From Brevundimonas sp. LM2 (GTDB taxonomy: Bacteria; Pseudomonadota; Alphaproteobacteria; Caulobacterales; Caulobacteraceae), in NCBI RefSeq assembly GCF_002002865.1, contig NZ_CP019508.1:372001-436000 (forward strand): a stretch of 64,000 nucleotides of DNA. The letters are read 5' to 3'. Shown here piece by piece: positions 17,444 through 26,885 of this stretch. The notes beneath the pieces are model-generated. The model made no database searches and was not told where the DNA came from. It saw only the letters and a program-made list of their open reading frames with translations. Numbering within the stretch: position 1 is the stretch's first letter; every line of letters starts with the position of its first letter. Made by a program: the position numbers and the translations under genes.

Positions 17444-17830
17444 CTAGTGAACCATAAAGCTGGAAGCGCCGGACATCTTGTGACCATCCGGACCTTCGGC
17501 GGTCCAAGCGGCGCTGTAGGTTCCAGGCGCGAGGGTCGGCAAGGCGACGCTGACGGTCGCGGCGGCCGGAGCGGCGGGCGCTGTCACCACGACCTGCTCC
17601 CGTCCATTGGCGGTGAGGGTCACGGTCTTCAGGATCATCGGGTGCGGGAAGGTGGCGCTAAAGCGTTCCGGCGAGCCAGAAGTCATCGCGCCGTCGGCGG
17701 GCGTGGTGACGACGTCCGAGGCAGCCGGCGCCTGGGCCTGCGGCGCGGGATGGTGTCCGGCATGAGGGTCTTGGGCGGCGGCGGCGCCAGCGAACGCCAG
17801 GGCGGCGGTGAGAACGAGACTGCGGATCAT
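17444..17830 (-). CDS. CopC-domain copper-binding periplasmic protein
   Basis: 128 residues with a signal peptide (ALAFAGAAAAQ), a short HAGHHPAP metal-rich linker, and a CopC/CopZ-like beta-sandwich: PERFSATFPHPMILKTVTLTANG near the middle and the C-terminal PGTYSAAWTAEGPDGHKMSGASSFMVH, matching the family ending GTYxVxWxxxSxDGHxxxGxxxF. It differs from canonical CopC in lacking the first His of the mature N-terminus. It lies directly behind copB and is part of the copper operon. Confidence 0.85.
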   Translation of the reverse strand: MIRSLVLTAALAFAGAAAAQDPHAGHHPAPQAQAPAASDVVTTPADGAMTSGSPERFSATFPHPMILKTVTLTANGREQVVVTAPAAPAAATVSVALPTLAPGTYSAAWTAEGPDGHKMSGASSFMVH

Positions 17831-17848
17831 GGGGTGGTCTCCTTTGGA

Positions 17849-19006
17849 TTAGAACCAGGCCTTGAGGCCGACGACGAAACGCGTGTCGTCTGCCTCGCCG
17901 CCGCGGGCTTTGATGTAATCGGCTGTGTCGCCGAACGAACGGCTCCACTCGACGCCGACGTAGGGGGCGAACTCCTTGCGGAATTCGTAGCGCAGTCTCA
18001 GGCCCGCCTCGATCGAAGAGAGGCCCGAGCCGATCTCCAGTTCCGGAATATCGCTGGCCGAGGCGTCGATTTCGAGGCGCGGCTGAAGGATCAGGCGCTG
18101 GGTGAGGCGCTGATCGTATTCGGCTTCGACGCGAGCGGTCAGGTCGCCCTTCGTGGACAAGAAGGCGGCCGCGTCGATTTCGAACCAATAGGGGGCCAGT
18201 CCCTGGAGTCCCAGGACCAGATGGGTGGTGTCGTCGCCGTCAGGACGGAAGTCCTGGCGCACGCCGGCCTGCACGTCCCAGAACGGCGTGATGGCGCGGC
18301 TGTAGAGAGCTTGGACTTCGGCCTCCTCCAGAGCGCCGTCGAAGTCGCCTTCGCCCTCGGACTTCCACCAGAACCGGTTGATGTCGCCGCCGCTCCATCC
18401 CTGGACATCCCAAAGGTAGGTGTCGCCGCCATCGCCGAAGCCGGCTTCAAGGCGATCGATGATGACGGCCGTGGTGCGCACGTCGCCGTTCTCGGCGATC
18501 AGCGTCTGGCGTGATGCGTCCATCGCCTCCGTGCCGAAGACCAGGTCGGCGGCGTGCGTCGGGCCGCTCAGGGCGGCGGCCGGAACCGGCGCTTCTGGAG
18601 GTCGGCCGGAATCGTCCGCGCTGGTCGGGACATCCGGCGGCCCCATGCTCATCGCCGACATATCGTGTCCGGCATGAGGGTCCGCCTGGGCGGGTTGCAT
18701 GGTGGACATGTCGTGCCCGGCGTGCGGATCAGGCTGAGCCGGCGCCATGGTCGACATGTCGTGACCCGCATGAGGATCGGCTGCGGGCGGCGTCTGCGCG
18801 GGCGGCATGACATGACCCGCGTGCGGATCCTGCGCCGCCGGCCGGGCGGGGGTCTGAGGCTCGGAGACCTGTTCGGGCGCGGGCCGCGTCGGCGTCGGCG
18901 CCGGGGTCGCCGGCATAACATGGCCCGCGTGCGGGTCTTGGGCCTGGGCGCTGAAGGCGCCGGCGGCGAGGATCAAGGGGGCGAGTGCGATGGCGAGGCG
19001 GTTCAT
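17849..19006 (-). CDS. copB: Copper resistance outer-membrane protein CopB
   Basis: 385 residues. Signal peptide, then about 120 residues of repeats built on DPHAGHDMSTM and DPHAGHVMP, a His/Met-rich copper-binding region, then the conserved CopB beta-barrel domain starting near DLVFGTEAMDASRQTLIAENGDVRTTAV and ending in the typical FAPYVGVEWSRSFGDTADY...FVVGLKAWF. CopB is an outer-membrane protein acting with CopA in periplasmic copper sequestration. The start overlaps the copA stop (TGATG). Confidence 0.93.
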   Translation of the reverse strand: MNRLAIALAPLILAAGAFSAQAQDPHAGHVMPATPAPTPTRPAPEQVSEPQTPARPAAQDPHAGHVMPPAQTPPAADPHAGHDMSTMAPAQPDPHAGHDMSTMQPAQADPHAGHDMSAMSMGPPDVPTSADDSGRPPEAPVPAAALSGPTHAADLVFGTEAMDASRQTLIAENGDVRTTAVIIDRLEAGFGDGGDTYLWDVQGWSGGDINRFWWKSEGEGDFDGALEEAEVQALYSRAITPFWDVQAGVRQDFRPDGDDTTHLVLGLQGLAPYWFEIDAAAFLSTKGDLTARVEAEYDQRLTQRLILQPRLEIDASASDIPELEIGSGLSSIEAGLRLRYEFRKEFAPYVGVEWSRSFGDTADYIKARGGEADDTRFVVGLKAWF

Positions 19007-20829
19007 CAGGCGGCTCCGTCCATGGGCCGCACAGTCACCACGTTGAACATGCCGGCGTGCATGTGCATCAGCATGTGGCAGTGGAAGGCCCAGTCTCCGG
19101 GTGCGTCGGCGGTCAGATCGAAGGTCACTTTGCCGCCAGGCGCGACGTTGACCGTGTGCTTCAGCGGTTGGTGGCCTTCGGGCCCGCCCGTCACCAGTTC
19201 GAAGAAATGCCCGTGCAGATGGATCGGGTGCCCCATCATGGTGTCGTTCACCAGCGTGACGCGGACCCGTTCATTCCGCTCGAAGCGGATCGGTTCGACC
19301 AGTTCGCTGAATTTGCGGCCGTCGAAACCCCACATGAACCGTTCCATATTGCCGGTGAGATGGATTTCCATCGTTCGGGACGGCGGACGGCGATCCTTGT
19401 TCGGCTGGAGCGAAACCAGATCGGTATAGACCAGCACGCGGTGATCGACCGTTTCGAGGCCGATAGGGCGATCGCCCAGCCGGTTGGCGGGCGCCATGGC
19501 GATCATGTCGACGCCCACGCCCACCGCCATGTCGGCCGGCGCGTTTTCGGGGTCTCGCATGTTCATCGCGCCCATGCCCGCCATATCGGATGCGGGAGCG
19601 GCGGCCGGGGTCTGCCCCATGGCCGCGTGATCCATGCCGGACATCGCGCCATCGTCCATTCCGGCCATGCCGCCATGGTCCATGCCCGCCATCCCGCTGT
19701 GATCCATCCCGCCCATGCCCATGTCACGCATGGTCAGGGTCGGAACCTCGCGGAGCGGCGGAACCTCCGCAGTCATGCCGAGGCGCGGGGCGAGCGTGGC
19801 GCGGCCCATGCCCGAGCGGTCGATCGCTTCCGACACGATGGTATAGGCGCGGTCCTCATTGGGCTGGACGATGACGTCATAGGTTTCGGCGACTGAGATC
19901 TGGAACTCGTCGACCTCGACGGGTCGGATATGATCGCCGTCGGCCTGGACCACGGTCATCGGCAGGCCGGGAATTCGCACGTTGAAGATCGACATCGCCG
20001 AGGCGTTGATGACGCGCAGGCGCACGCGTTCGCCGGGACGAAACAGGCCGGTCCAGTTCTCTTCCGGGCCATGGCCGTTGACCAGGAAGGTGTAGGTGGT
20101 TCCGTTCACATCCGAGATGTCACGCGGATCCATCCGCATCTGCCCCCACATGCGCCGCTCCTCGAGGCTCATGCCGTCCGCGCCTGAGAGCAGGCCGGAC
20201 AGGGTCGTCCGCTGGCGGTTGAAGTAGCCGGGGCTCTTCTTCAGCTTCGCCAGGATCTCGTGGGGATGCATGAAGCTCCAGTCCGACAGGACCAGGACAT
20301 GCTCGCGGTCATAGGCGACGGGATCGGCGCCGGCCGGGTCGATGACGATCGGTCCGTAGTGGCCCATCGCCTCCTGGAGCCCGGAGTGGCTGTGATACCA
20401 ATAGGTGCCCGACTGCTTGACCGGAAACTCATAGACGAAGGTCTCGCGCGGTCGGATACCCGGGAAGCTGATGCCCGGAACGCCGTCCATCTGGAACGGC
20501 AGCAGCACGCCGTGCCAGTGGATCGAGGTGTCCTCGTCCAGGGTGTTGGTCACCGAAAGGCGGGCGTTCTGACCTTCGCGAAGGCGCAGCAGCGGCGCCG
20601 GCAGCAGGCCGTTGACCGTCACGGCGTGTCCGGTTCGCCCACCGACCGAGAACGGCGAATGTCCGACCGTGAGGTCGATGTTCGGGCCGACGAGGGACGG
20701 CAACTCCGACCGAAGTCCCGCTGAACCGGTCTGGGCCCACGCCGGCAGGAGACCCTGCAGGCCGAGCAGGCCGCCCCCCGCCGCGGCGCCGCGTAGAAGG
20801 GTGCGTCGGTCCAGTCGCATGATCGACAT
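19006..20829 (-). CDS. copA: Multicopper oxidase CopA (periplasmic copper resistance)
   Basis: 607 residues. Tat signal DRRTLLRGAAAGGG; the four copper-binding motifs of multicopper oxidases are seen as IHWHG, YWYHSHSG, HPIHLHGHFFEL and HCHMLMHMHAGM. A Met/His-rich insert (repeats of MGGMDHSGMAGMDHGGM type, about residues 370-420) is characteristic of CopA. It oxidises Cu(I) and sequesters copper in the periplasm. A second Met at 20820 begins MRLDRRTLL and is an alternative start. First gene of the copA-copB-copC-like-Cys-rich peptide run. Confidence 0.94.
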   Translation of the reverse strand: MSIMRLDRRTLLRGAAAGGGLLGLQGLLPAWAQTGSAGLRSELPSLVGPNIDLTVGHSPFSVGGRTGHAVTVNGLLPAPLLRLREGQNARLSVTNTLDEDTSIHWHGVLLPFQMDGVPGISFPGIRPRETFVYEFPVKQSGTYWYHSHSGLQEAMGHYGPIVIDPAGADPVAYDREHVLVLSDWSFMHPHEILAKLKKSPGYFNRQRTTLSGLLSGADGMSLEERRMWGQMRMDPRDISDVNGTTYTFLVNGHGPEENWTGLFRPGERVRLRVINASAMSIFNVRIPGLPMTVVQADGDHIRPVEVDEFQISVAETYDVIVQPNEDRAYTIVSEAIDRSGMGRATLAPRLGMTAEVPPLREVPTLTMRDMGMGGMDHSGMAGMDHGGMAGMDDGAMSGMDHAAMGQTPAAAPASDMAGMGAMNMRDPENAPADMAVGVGVDMIAMAPANRLGDRPIGLETVDHRVLVYTDLVSLQPNKDRRPPSRTMEIHLTGNMERFMWGFDGRKFSELVEPIRFERNERVRVTLVNDTMMGHPIHLHGHFFELVTGGPEGHQPLKHTVNVAPGGKVTFDLTADAPGDWAFHCHMLMHMHAGMFNVVTVRPMDGAA

Positions 20830-20959
20830 CTAGGCTCGGTCCTCGCTCAGGTTGTCTTGACGTCGTCAACCCGGATGGGAGAACGGACGGTCCTACTGCT
20901 AATACGCGCGAACGCGACGGTCCCCTTGCGTCGAACCGCCTCAGGCGTCGACGACGACG

Positions 20960-21565
20960 TCAGAGCAGCCGGAGCGCCTCGGCGAGCTTGGCGCGCGCCC
21001 TGGCGACACGGGTCTCGACCGCCTTGGGCGTGGCGCCCACGATAAGCGCGACCTCGGCGTGGGACCGACCCTCCAGGGCGGTCAGAAGCAGCGGCGCCTT
21101 CAGGGCGTCTGGCAAATCAGCGATGGCGCGGTCCAGCGCCGCCCGACGCCGTCCGTCATCCACATGGTCTTCGGGTGTCGTCGCTCCATCCGCTACCGCC
21201 AGGGCTTCGGGCGCGTCCAGGCCCATCACGCCGCGAACCACCCGGCGGACCGTGCGCTTGCGGCCCCAGTCGCGGCATTTGTTGACGGCGATCGAGCGGA
21301 GCCAGGTGGGGAAGCTGCGGCCCGGGTCATACCGGCGAATGGCGAGCCAGGCGGAAGCATAGGTCTCCTGGACGACATCGTAGGCCTCTTCGTCGTCGCC
21401 GATATATCGACGAACGAAGCGATGCAGGTCGCCCTTGGTCGCGGTCATCAACGCGCTGAAGGCGGCCCGGTCGCCCTTCGCCGCCCGTGCTTCGAGTGGA
21501 ACCCCTGAATCCACGCTGGCTCTACCCTGCGTCTTGCAGGAGAGCTCCGACGACCTGACGGTCAA
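20960..21565 (-). CDS. ECF sigma factor of a CnrYXH-like system
   Basis: 201 residues at most. Sigma region 2 is seen as DLHRFVRRYIGDDEEAYDVVQETYASAWLAIRRYD...WLRSIAVNKCRDWGRK and region 4 as LDRAIADLPDALKAPLLLTALEGRSHAEVALIVGATPKAVETRVARARAKL. The frame overlaps the upstream sensor gene by 44 bp; a GTG at 21514, 8 bases after the sensor stop, is a good alternative start. Gene order anti-sigma, sensor, sigma is that of cnrYXH/nccYXH. It probably transcribes copA, which starts 131 bases downstream, or other metal genes nearby. Confidence 0.87.
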   Translation of the reverse strand: MTVRSSELSCKTQGRASVDSGVPLEARAAKGDRAAFSALMTATKGDLHRFVRRYIGDDEEAYDVVQETYASAWLAIRRYDPGRSFPTWLRSIAVNKCRDWGRKRTVRRVVRGVMGLDAPEALAVADGATTPEDHVDDGRRRAALDRAIADLPDALKAPLLLTALEGRSHAEVALIVGATPKAVETRVARARAKLAEALRLL

Positions 21566-21962
21566 ACTCCTGAGCCTGCTGGGGCGTCAGGACCGACCGC
21601 ATCTCGAACACATGGGCGATGGTCGCCTTCTGGAGATCGCCCATGGCGACGTGGAAATGATCGACCGCCGCCTGAACCTGAGGACTGTCGCCTTCGCTGA
21701 CCGCGATCGCGTCCGCCAGCTCGCGATTGGCCGTGCGGACTTCGGCTTCAAGCGCGCCCCGGCGCGAGGCGAAGCGGGCCTCGATCGCCTCCAGATGGGT
21801 TTCCTGCTCCGTCGTCAGGTCCAGTTGATGATGAACGATGCTGTGCAGGCTGGGCGCTTCTTGCCGCTTCATCAGCCAGGCCGTGCTGGCCCAGGTCCCG
21901 GCGCCGCTGGCGAGCGCGGCCAGCGCCGCCGTGATCGCGATGGATCGCCAGCCCGCTTTCAT
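21522..21962 (-). CDS. CnrX-like periplasmic heavy-metal sensor
   Basis: 146 residues. One N-terminal membrane anchor (SIAITAALAALASGAGTWAS), then an all-helical periplasmic domain: LHSIVHHQLDLTTEQETHLEAIEARFASRR, with the metal-sensing HxxxHHxL pattern, and VLTPQQAQEFDRQVV, a signature of the CnrX/ZraP heavy-metal-resistance superfamily. Bound metal would relieve anti-sigma inhibition. Start ATG 21962 overlaps the stop of the anti-sigma gene (ATGA). Confidence 0.85.
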   Translation of the reverse strand: MKAGWRSIAITAALAALASGAGTWASTAWLMKRQEAPSLHSIVHHQLDLTTEQETHLEAIEARFASRRGALEAEVRTANRELADAIAVSEGDSPQVQAAVDHFHVAMGDLQKATIAHVFEMRSVLTPQQAQEFDRQVVGALLQDAG

Positions 21963-22237
21963 TCGCCCGCTCCCAGGATCGCGATCGGGGAAAGGCCCCC
22001 CGACACGCTGAACACCTGCATCTCCGATGGCTCGGCCCTTGCGGACAGTGCGAACACGCCCCCGTTGGCGACACCCACCACGAGCGCCATCGCCAGAGCG
22101 GCGACGCGGACCTGACCCATCCGCCGCTCGCCGACCCGATCCTCGATGCGGCGCCACACATCGGACTCCAGCCCTGACAGCGAGACGTGGCTCGCTGGTC
22201 GGGCGGTAGCGATCAGGCGATCGATGTCCTCAGTCAT
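21959..22237 (-). CDS. CnrY-like membrane anti-sigma factor
   Basis: 92 residues. Cytoplasmic N-terminus TEDIDRLIATARPASHVSLSGLESDVWRRI resembles the short sigma-binding segment of CnrY, followed by one membrane helix (AALAMALVVGVANGGVFAL) and a short periplasmic tail. GAGGTGG precedes the ATG at 22237. With the next two genes it forms an anti-sigma/sensor/sigma set. Assignment rests on topology and gene order more than on sequence. Confidence 0.75.
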   Translation of the reverse strand: MTEDIDRLIATARPASHVSLSGLESDVWRRIEDRVGERRMGQVRVAALAMALVVGVANGGVFALSARAEPSEMQVFSVSGGLSPIAILGAGE

Positions 22238-22309
22238 GTTCCACCTCTGCGGCCCCCGTAGTCCCATACGCCGGGTACAGCCAAATCCCTCAGTCGTGGC
22301 ATGGCGTCG

Positions 22310-23227
22310 TCATAGCAGCGAGGCCGGCGGCGCGAGCGTGCCCATGGCGGCGACGATGGTCAGAACGGCGAGGGAGAGCGCGAATTCCACCAAAAGGCTT
22401 TGCCGCAGATGACCGAGCACCGAACTCGACCACACACCGGCGGCCGCGAAGGTGGGGGTCAGACGAAAACGATTGACGGCGGCCAAGCTCAACATGAGAC
22501 CGAACAGGACGATCTTGAGGATAAACCAACGGCCATAGGCCGTCTCGGTCAACGTCCAGAGTCCGCTCCATCCGACCAGGAAGGCGCTGTTCACCAGACC
22601 GGTCAGCAGAAGAACAGCGATGGCGAACGTGCCCACACCGGCGAAGCCGGCCAAGGCGCGCGCCAGAGCCAGATCCCGCGCGGATGATTCCTTGGGCCGC
22701 CACATGACCAGGGCGGCAAAGGCGGCCAGAGCGCCGACCCAAAGCGACGCCGAAAGGGCGTGCAAAATATCGGACGCCAGGTGGAGCCCGTGTCCGGCCC
22801 CCTCGGTGGCCGCGCCATGACCGGTCCAGGCGAAGCTCGCGGAGACGACAAGACCGAGCGCGGCGCAGACCCACCACAGCCGAGGGCCGGGTCCGATCAT
22901 CGCGATCGCCGCCACCGCCAGAAGCGCAATCGCGGACCGCACCGCCAGCGCCATGCCCAGACCCATGCCGGTGACCATCATGCCGAGCGTTCCGGGCTTG
23001 ATGGCATCGCTCAGGGATCCGGCCATCATCGCGGTGTGGGCGACCAAGGCGGCGGGCGCCGCCACGGCCAGCACCACGGCCGCCCAGAACAGGGCAGGCC
23101 GCGGCCACTCCAAGTGAAGGGGCCGGGTGGCCCGCGCGCTGTAGATCAGGAAGGCGGGCAGACCGAACAGCAGGGCGGCGGCGATGTACTGGACCGCCCT
23201 CAGGCCAATGACCCAGGCCTCGATCAC
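22310..23227 (-). CDS. copD: Copper resistance membrane protein CopD
   Basis: 305 residues with about eight membrane helices. The second half carries the CopD domain with HLASDILHALSASLWVGALAAFAALV and VNRFRLTPT. Conserved His residues in TAWTGHGAATEGAGHGLHLASDILH-like positions may bind copper. CopD works with CopC in copper uptake or handling across the inner membrane. It starts with GTG one base after the copC stop, so copC-copD is a tight pair. Confidence 0.9.
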   Translation of the reverse strand: MIEAWVIGLRAVQYIAAALLFGLPAFLIYSARATRPLHLEWPRPALFWAAVVLAVAAPAALVAHTAMMAGSLSDAIKPGTLGMMVTGMGLGMALAVRSAIALLAVAAIAMIGPGPRLWWVCAALGLVVSASFAWTGHGAATEGAGHGLHLASDILHALSASLWVGALAAFAALVMWRPKESSARDLALARALAGFAGVGTFAIAVLLLTGLVNSAFLVGWSGLWTLTETAYGRWFILKIVLFGLMLSLAAVNRFRLTPTFAAAGVWSSSVLGHLRQSLLVEFALSLAVLTIVAAMGTLAPPASLL

Positions 23228-23228
23228 G

Positions 23229-23591
23229 TCAGCGAACGGTGAAGGCGTAGGAACCGGTCATGCGGTGACCGTCGTTCGAGGCGATCTGCCAGTTGACGGT
23301 ATAGCCTCCGGCGGCGAGCGGTCGGGCGAGCGCGCCCGTGATCGACCGGCCGTCCTCGCTGACGGTCGTGCTCACGGCGGCCTTCGCGCCGGCCGCGTTG
23401 ACCACTTCAAGCGTCGAGAAGGCCGGGACCATCCGTTCACTGAAGGTGAGAGCGATGGAACGGGGCGGGGCCACGGTCGCGTTGGCCGCGGGCGTCGAAC
23501 TGACCAGACGCGCATGAGCGCTGACCGCGCCGGCAGTCATGACCACGGCCGCGGCCACGGCGAAGGCGGGAACGAAACGATTGAAACGCAT
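23229..23591 (-). CDS. copC: Copper-binding periplasmic protein CopC
   Basis: 120 residues. After the signal peptide (AGAVSA) the mature chain begins HARLVSSTPAANATV, with the N-terminal His that ligates Cu(II), and ends NWQIASNDGHRMTGSYAFTVR, the conserved C-terminal DGH copper ligand region. Canonical single-domain CopC, fused in operon with copD. Confidence 0.93.
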   Translation of the reverse strand: MRFNRFVPAFAVAAAVVMTAGAVSAHARLVSSTPAANATVAPPRSIALTFSERMVPAFSTLEVVNAAGAKAAVSTTVSEDGRSITGALARPLAAGGYTVNWQIASNDGHRMTGSYAFTVR

Positions 23592-23660
23592 GTCGTGACT
23601 CCACTGACATCCAGACGATGTCTCAGAAATACGCGGCGGTCGCCTCTTTCCCTCGTCGGC

Positions 23661-26015
23661 CTAGAGTTTCACCGCGCGCAGCCTCAGCGCATTGCCGATG
23701 ACGCTGACCGAGGAGAGCGCCATCGCGAGCGCCGCCAGCGCCGGCGAAAGAAGCCAGCCGAACACGGGATAGAGCAGGCCGGCCGCCACCGGGATGCCGA
23801 GTGCGTTGTAGCCGAAGGCGAAGACGAGGTTCTGGCGGATGTTGCCCATCACCGCGCGGGACAGACGCCGTGCGCGCACGATGCCTTGCAAATCGCCGCC
23901 GAGCAGGGTGACGCCGGCGCTTTCGATGGCGACGTCCGAACCCGCCCCCATGGCGACGCCGACATCGGCGGCGGCGAGGGCAGGCGCGTCATTGACGCCG
24001 TCCCCCGCCATGGCGACGATCCGACCCTGCGAACGAAGCTGTTGAACCACCGACGCCTTGTCCTGCGGCAGGACTTCCGCCTGGACTTCGTCGATGCCGA
24101 GCCGTCGCGCCACGGCTTCAGCCGTCGTCCGGTTGTCCCCGGTCATCATCACCAGCCGCAGACCGGCCGCCTTCAGGGCGAGGATCGCGTCCGGCGTGGT
24201 GGCCTTAATGGGATCGGCGATGCCGATGACCCCGGCCGCCTTTCCATCAATCGCCACGAAGATGGCGGTGGCGCCGTCGTGGCGGAGCGCGTCCGCCTTG
24301 GGCTCCAGCGCGGAGACGTCGATCGAAAGCTCGCCGAGATAGCGGGTGTTGCCCAGGGCGACCTGGCGTCCCTCGATCGTCCCGCGCACGCCTCGGCCGA
24401 CCGGGCTGTCGAAATCGGCAGCCTCGGAGAGCGTGATGGCCCGATCTTTGGCGGCGCGGACGATCGCGTCGGCCAGGGGATGTTCGCTGCCGCGCTCGAG
24501 GCTGGCCGAGAGGCGCAGGATGTCGGCTTCGACAAAGCCTTGGGCGGGCAGGATTGCCGTCACCGACGGACGGCCCTCGGTCAGGGTGCCGGTCTTGTCC
24601 AGAACGAGGGTGTCGACCTTCTCAAAGCGTTCGAGCGCCTCGGCGTTCTTGATCAGGACGCCGGCGTGGGCGCCACGTCCCACCCCGACCATGATCGAGA
24701 TCGGCGTCGCCAGACCCAACGCACAGGGACAGGCGATGATGAGCACCGAAACGGCGGCGACCAGGGCGTAGGACAAACGGGGCTCGGGACCGACCAGGCC
24801 CCAGACGACGGCGGCGAGCAGTGCGATCGCGATCACCGTGGGAACGAACCATCCGGAGACCGTATCGGCCAGCCGCTGGATCGGGGCGCGACTGCGCTGG
24901 GCCTGGGCCACCATCTGGACGATCTGCGCCAGCAGGGTGTCGGCGCCCACCTTGTCGGCGCGCATGATGAAGGATCCGGTCTTGTTGAGCGCGCCGGCCA
25001 CGACGCGGTCGCCGACATCCTTGGTCACCGGCATGGACTCGCCGGTCACCATGGATTCGTCGACAGCGACCCGACCCTCCAGGAGTTCGCCATCGACCGG
25101 GATCTTCTCTCCGGGCCTTACCCGCAGGCGGTCGCTGACGGCGATCTGGTCAAGCGAGACATCTTCATCGATGCCGTCCGCCCGGATTCGGCGCGCGGTC
25201 TTGGGCGTGAGGTCCAGCAGGGCGCGGATCGCGCCCGACGTCTGTTCGCGGGCGCGCAGTTCCAGAATCTGCCCGACGAGGACCAGCACGGTGATGACCG
25301 CCGCCGCCTCGAAATACACCGGCGCACTGCCGTCGGCCTTCAGGAAGGCGGGCGGGAACAGGGTTGGCGCGACGACGGCCACGACGCTGTAAAGCCATGC
25401 CACGCCGACCCCCATGGCGATCAGGGTGAACATATTCAGCCGCCGGGTGCGCAGCGATGTCCAGCCGCGCTCGAAGAAGGGCCAGCCGCACCAGAGAACC
25501 ACGGGGGTCGCCAAAGCGAACTGGATCCAGTTCGACATCTGGCCCGGGATGAACATGTGGAGATTGGCCAGGTGTCCGCCCATTTCCAGGGCGAAGACCG
25601 GCAGGGTCAGGACCAGACCGACCCAGAAGCGTCTGGTGAAGTCGATCAGCTCGTGGTTGGGCGGGGCCTCCGCCGTGACCGTCTCCGGCTCAAGCGCCAT
25701 GCCGCAGATCGGGCAGGAGCCTGGGCCTTCCTGCCGGATCTCGGGGTGCATCGGGCAGGTGTAGATGGCGCCGGGAACGGCCGGCTCGGCCTCCACGGGA
25801 GGGTTCAGGTAACGCATCGGATCGCCGATGAATTTGGTCCGGCACCCCGCCGAGCAGAAGAAATAGTCCTGACCGTCATGACTGGCTCGGTGAGCGGTGG
25901 CCGTCGGATCGACCGACATGCCGCAGACGGGATCCTTGACCGTTGCCGCGCCATCCGAGGCCTTCGCCCCGCAGCAGGCGTGACCCGAGGCATGATTGTG
26001 AGGATGCGTGGACAT
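23661..26015 (-). CDS. Copper-exporting P1B-type ATPase with YHS and HMBD domains
   Basis: 784 residues. N-terminal His/Cys segment, YHS domain ([12 protein letters not shown]...[11 protein letters not shown], about residues 27-65), heavy-metal-binding domain (YTCPMHPEI...[10 protein letters not shown]), then the pump: TGES, membrane metal site [11 protein letters not shown] (CPC, Cu type), DKTGTLTEG and [11 protein letters not shown]. This exports Cu(I) from the cytoplasm. ATG 26015 lies next to the CsoR operators; a longer in-frame opening upstream crosses the divergent promoter and is rejected. Probably repressed by the divergent CsoR. Confidence 0.93.
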   Translation of the reverse strand: MSTHPHNHASGHACCGAKASDGAATVKDPVCGMSVDPTATAHRASHDGQDYFFCSAGCRTKFIGDPMRYLNPPVEAEPAVPGAIYTCPMHPEIRQEGPGSCPICGMALEPETVTAEAPPNHELIDFTRRFWVGLVLTLPVFALEMGGHLANLHMFIPGQMSNWIQFALATPVVLWCGWPFFERGWTSLRTRRLNMFTLIAMGVGVAWLYSVVAVVAPTLFPPAFLKADGSAPVYFEAAAVITVLVLVGQILELRAREQTSGAIRALLDLTPKTARRIRADGIDEDVSLDQIAVSDRLRVRPGEKIPVDGELLEGRVAVDESMVTGESMPVTKDVGDRVVAGALNKTGSFIMRADKVGADTLLAQIVQMVAQAQRSRAPIQRLADTVSGWFVPTVIAIALLAAVVWGLVGPEPRLSYALVAAVSVLIIACPCALGLATPISIMVGVGRGAHAGVLIKNAEALERFEKVDTLVLDKTGTLTEGRPSVTAILPAQGFVEADILRLSASLERGSEHPLADAIVRAAKDRAITLSEAADFDSPVGRGVRGTIEGRQVALGNTRYLGELSIDVSALEPKADALRHDGATAIFVAIDGKAAGVIGIADPIKATTPDAILALKAAGLRLVMMTGDNRTTAEAVARRLGIDEVQAEVLPQDKASVVQQLRSQGRIVAMAGDGVNDAPALAAADVGVAMGAGSDVAIESAGVTLLGGDLQGIVRARRLSRAVMGNIRQNLVFAFGYNALGIPVAAGLLYPVFGWLLSPALAALAMALSSVSVIGNALRLRAVKL

Positions 26016-26046
26016 GTCGCTCTCTCCGGCTGACCGAAGAGCTAAC

Positions 26047-26092
26047 ATATACCCATGGGGGGTATATCGCAAGATACCCGTCTGGGGTATAT
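26047..26092. promoter_or_regulatory. Tandem CsoR-type operators between copper ATPase and csoR genes
   Basis: Two similar dyads: ATATACCC-ATGGG-GGTATAT at 26047-26067 and GATACCC-GTCT-GGGGTATAT at 26073-26092. Both have the TACCC...GGGTA core seen in CsoR/FrmR operators. They lie in the divergent promoter of the Cu-ATPase and the CsoR gene, so one repressor could control both directions. Confidence 0.7.
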
Positions 26093-26117
26093 GGGGGTGC
26101 TCAGGAGAACAGGCCGC

Positions 26118-26393
26118 ATGCAAACCGACACGAAACCCAAAGTCCTCAACAGGCTCAGCCGGATCGAAGGCCAGGTGCGGGGAATCTCCCGTATGGTTGA
26201 AGATGACCGGTATTGCGTCGACTTGCTGACCCAACTTCAGGCCGTCCGGGCCGCGCTCCATCGCGTGGAGACCGAAGTTTTGCGGGATCACCTCGACCAC
26301 TGCGTCATGGGGGCCATGACCGGCGACGATCCCGAGGATCGCAAGGCCAAGGCCGGCGAGTTGATCGAACTCCTGGCGCGGGCCGGACGGTAG
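26118..26393 (+). CDS. csoR: CsoR-family copper-sensing repressor
   Basis: 91 residues, all-helical DUF156 family. [40 protein letters not shown] contains the DNA-binding basic patch and the first metal Cys; LDHCVMGAM supplies the His and second Cys (C-H-C pattern for Cu(I)). It derepresses on Cu(I). The start at 26118 is chosen because the frame upstream runs through the operators. Divergent from the Cu-ATPase gene. Confidence 0.9.
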   Translation: MQTDTKPKVLNRLSRIEGQVRGISRMVEDDRYCVDLLTQLQAVRAALHRVETEVLRDHLDHCVMGAMTGDDPEDRKAKAGELIELLARAGR

Positions 26394-26451
26394 AGCCGAG
26401 GGAACGAACGAGGCCTCCTGGTCGCTAACGTCGGGATCTCAAGGAGCCGTC

Positions 26452-26877
26452 ATGAAACGCATCAGCCTCGTCCTCGCCGCCTGCGCCCTGTCCGCGGCCT
26501 GTTCCCCGCAAGCCGAAGAGCCCGCCGTGGACGCGCCGGAGGCCGCCGCCATGGCGGGCTCCCATGGCACGATGGACGGCGGCATGGCAGCGGCTGCGCC
26601 CAGCGACTCCGTCGCCACCCAGGGCTACAAGGCTTCAATGAACACCATGATGGAGGCGATGCCGACCTTTACCGGCGACGCGGACATCGACTTCATGAAG
26701 CAGATGCGGGGACACCATGTCGCCGCCGTTTCGATGGCCCGTGTGGAACTCGCGGAAGGCAAGGACGCCGAGGCGCGGAACCTGGCCCAGGAGGTGATCA
26801 CGGCGCAGGAGCGCGAAATCACCCTGATCGACGCCTGGCTCGCCCAGAAGGGAGCGTCCGCGGCTCCCGCCGCCTGA
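26452..26877 (+). CDS. DUF305 lipoprotein
   Basis: 141 residues. Lipobox LSAAC gives a lipidated Cys near residue 16. A Met/His-rich linker (AGSHGTMDGGM) leads to the DUF305 domain: DIDFMKQMRGHHVAAVSMARVELAEGKDAEARNLAQEVITAQEREI. Likely a periplasmic copper-binding protein anchored to a membrane. It follows csoR in the same direction with a good ribosome site (AAGGAG). Confidence 0.86.
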   Translation: MKRISLVLAACALSAACSPQAEEPAVDAPEAAAMAGSHGTMDGGMAAAAPSDSVATQGYKASMNTMMEAMPTFTGDADIDFMKQMRGHHVAAVSMARVELAEGKDAEARNLAQEVITAQEREITLIDAWLAQKGASAAPAA

Positions 26878-26885
26878 TCGCGAGA

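Noticed and set aside
23184..26033. A 949-codon open frame on the + strand
   Set aside because: It is antisense to the copper ATPase gene, has the His/Arg/Asp/Gly-rich composition of out-of-frame GC-rich DNA and no domain motif.
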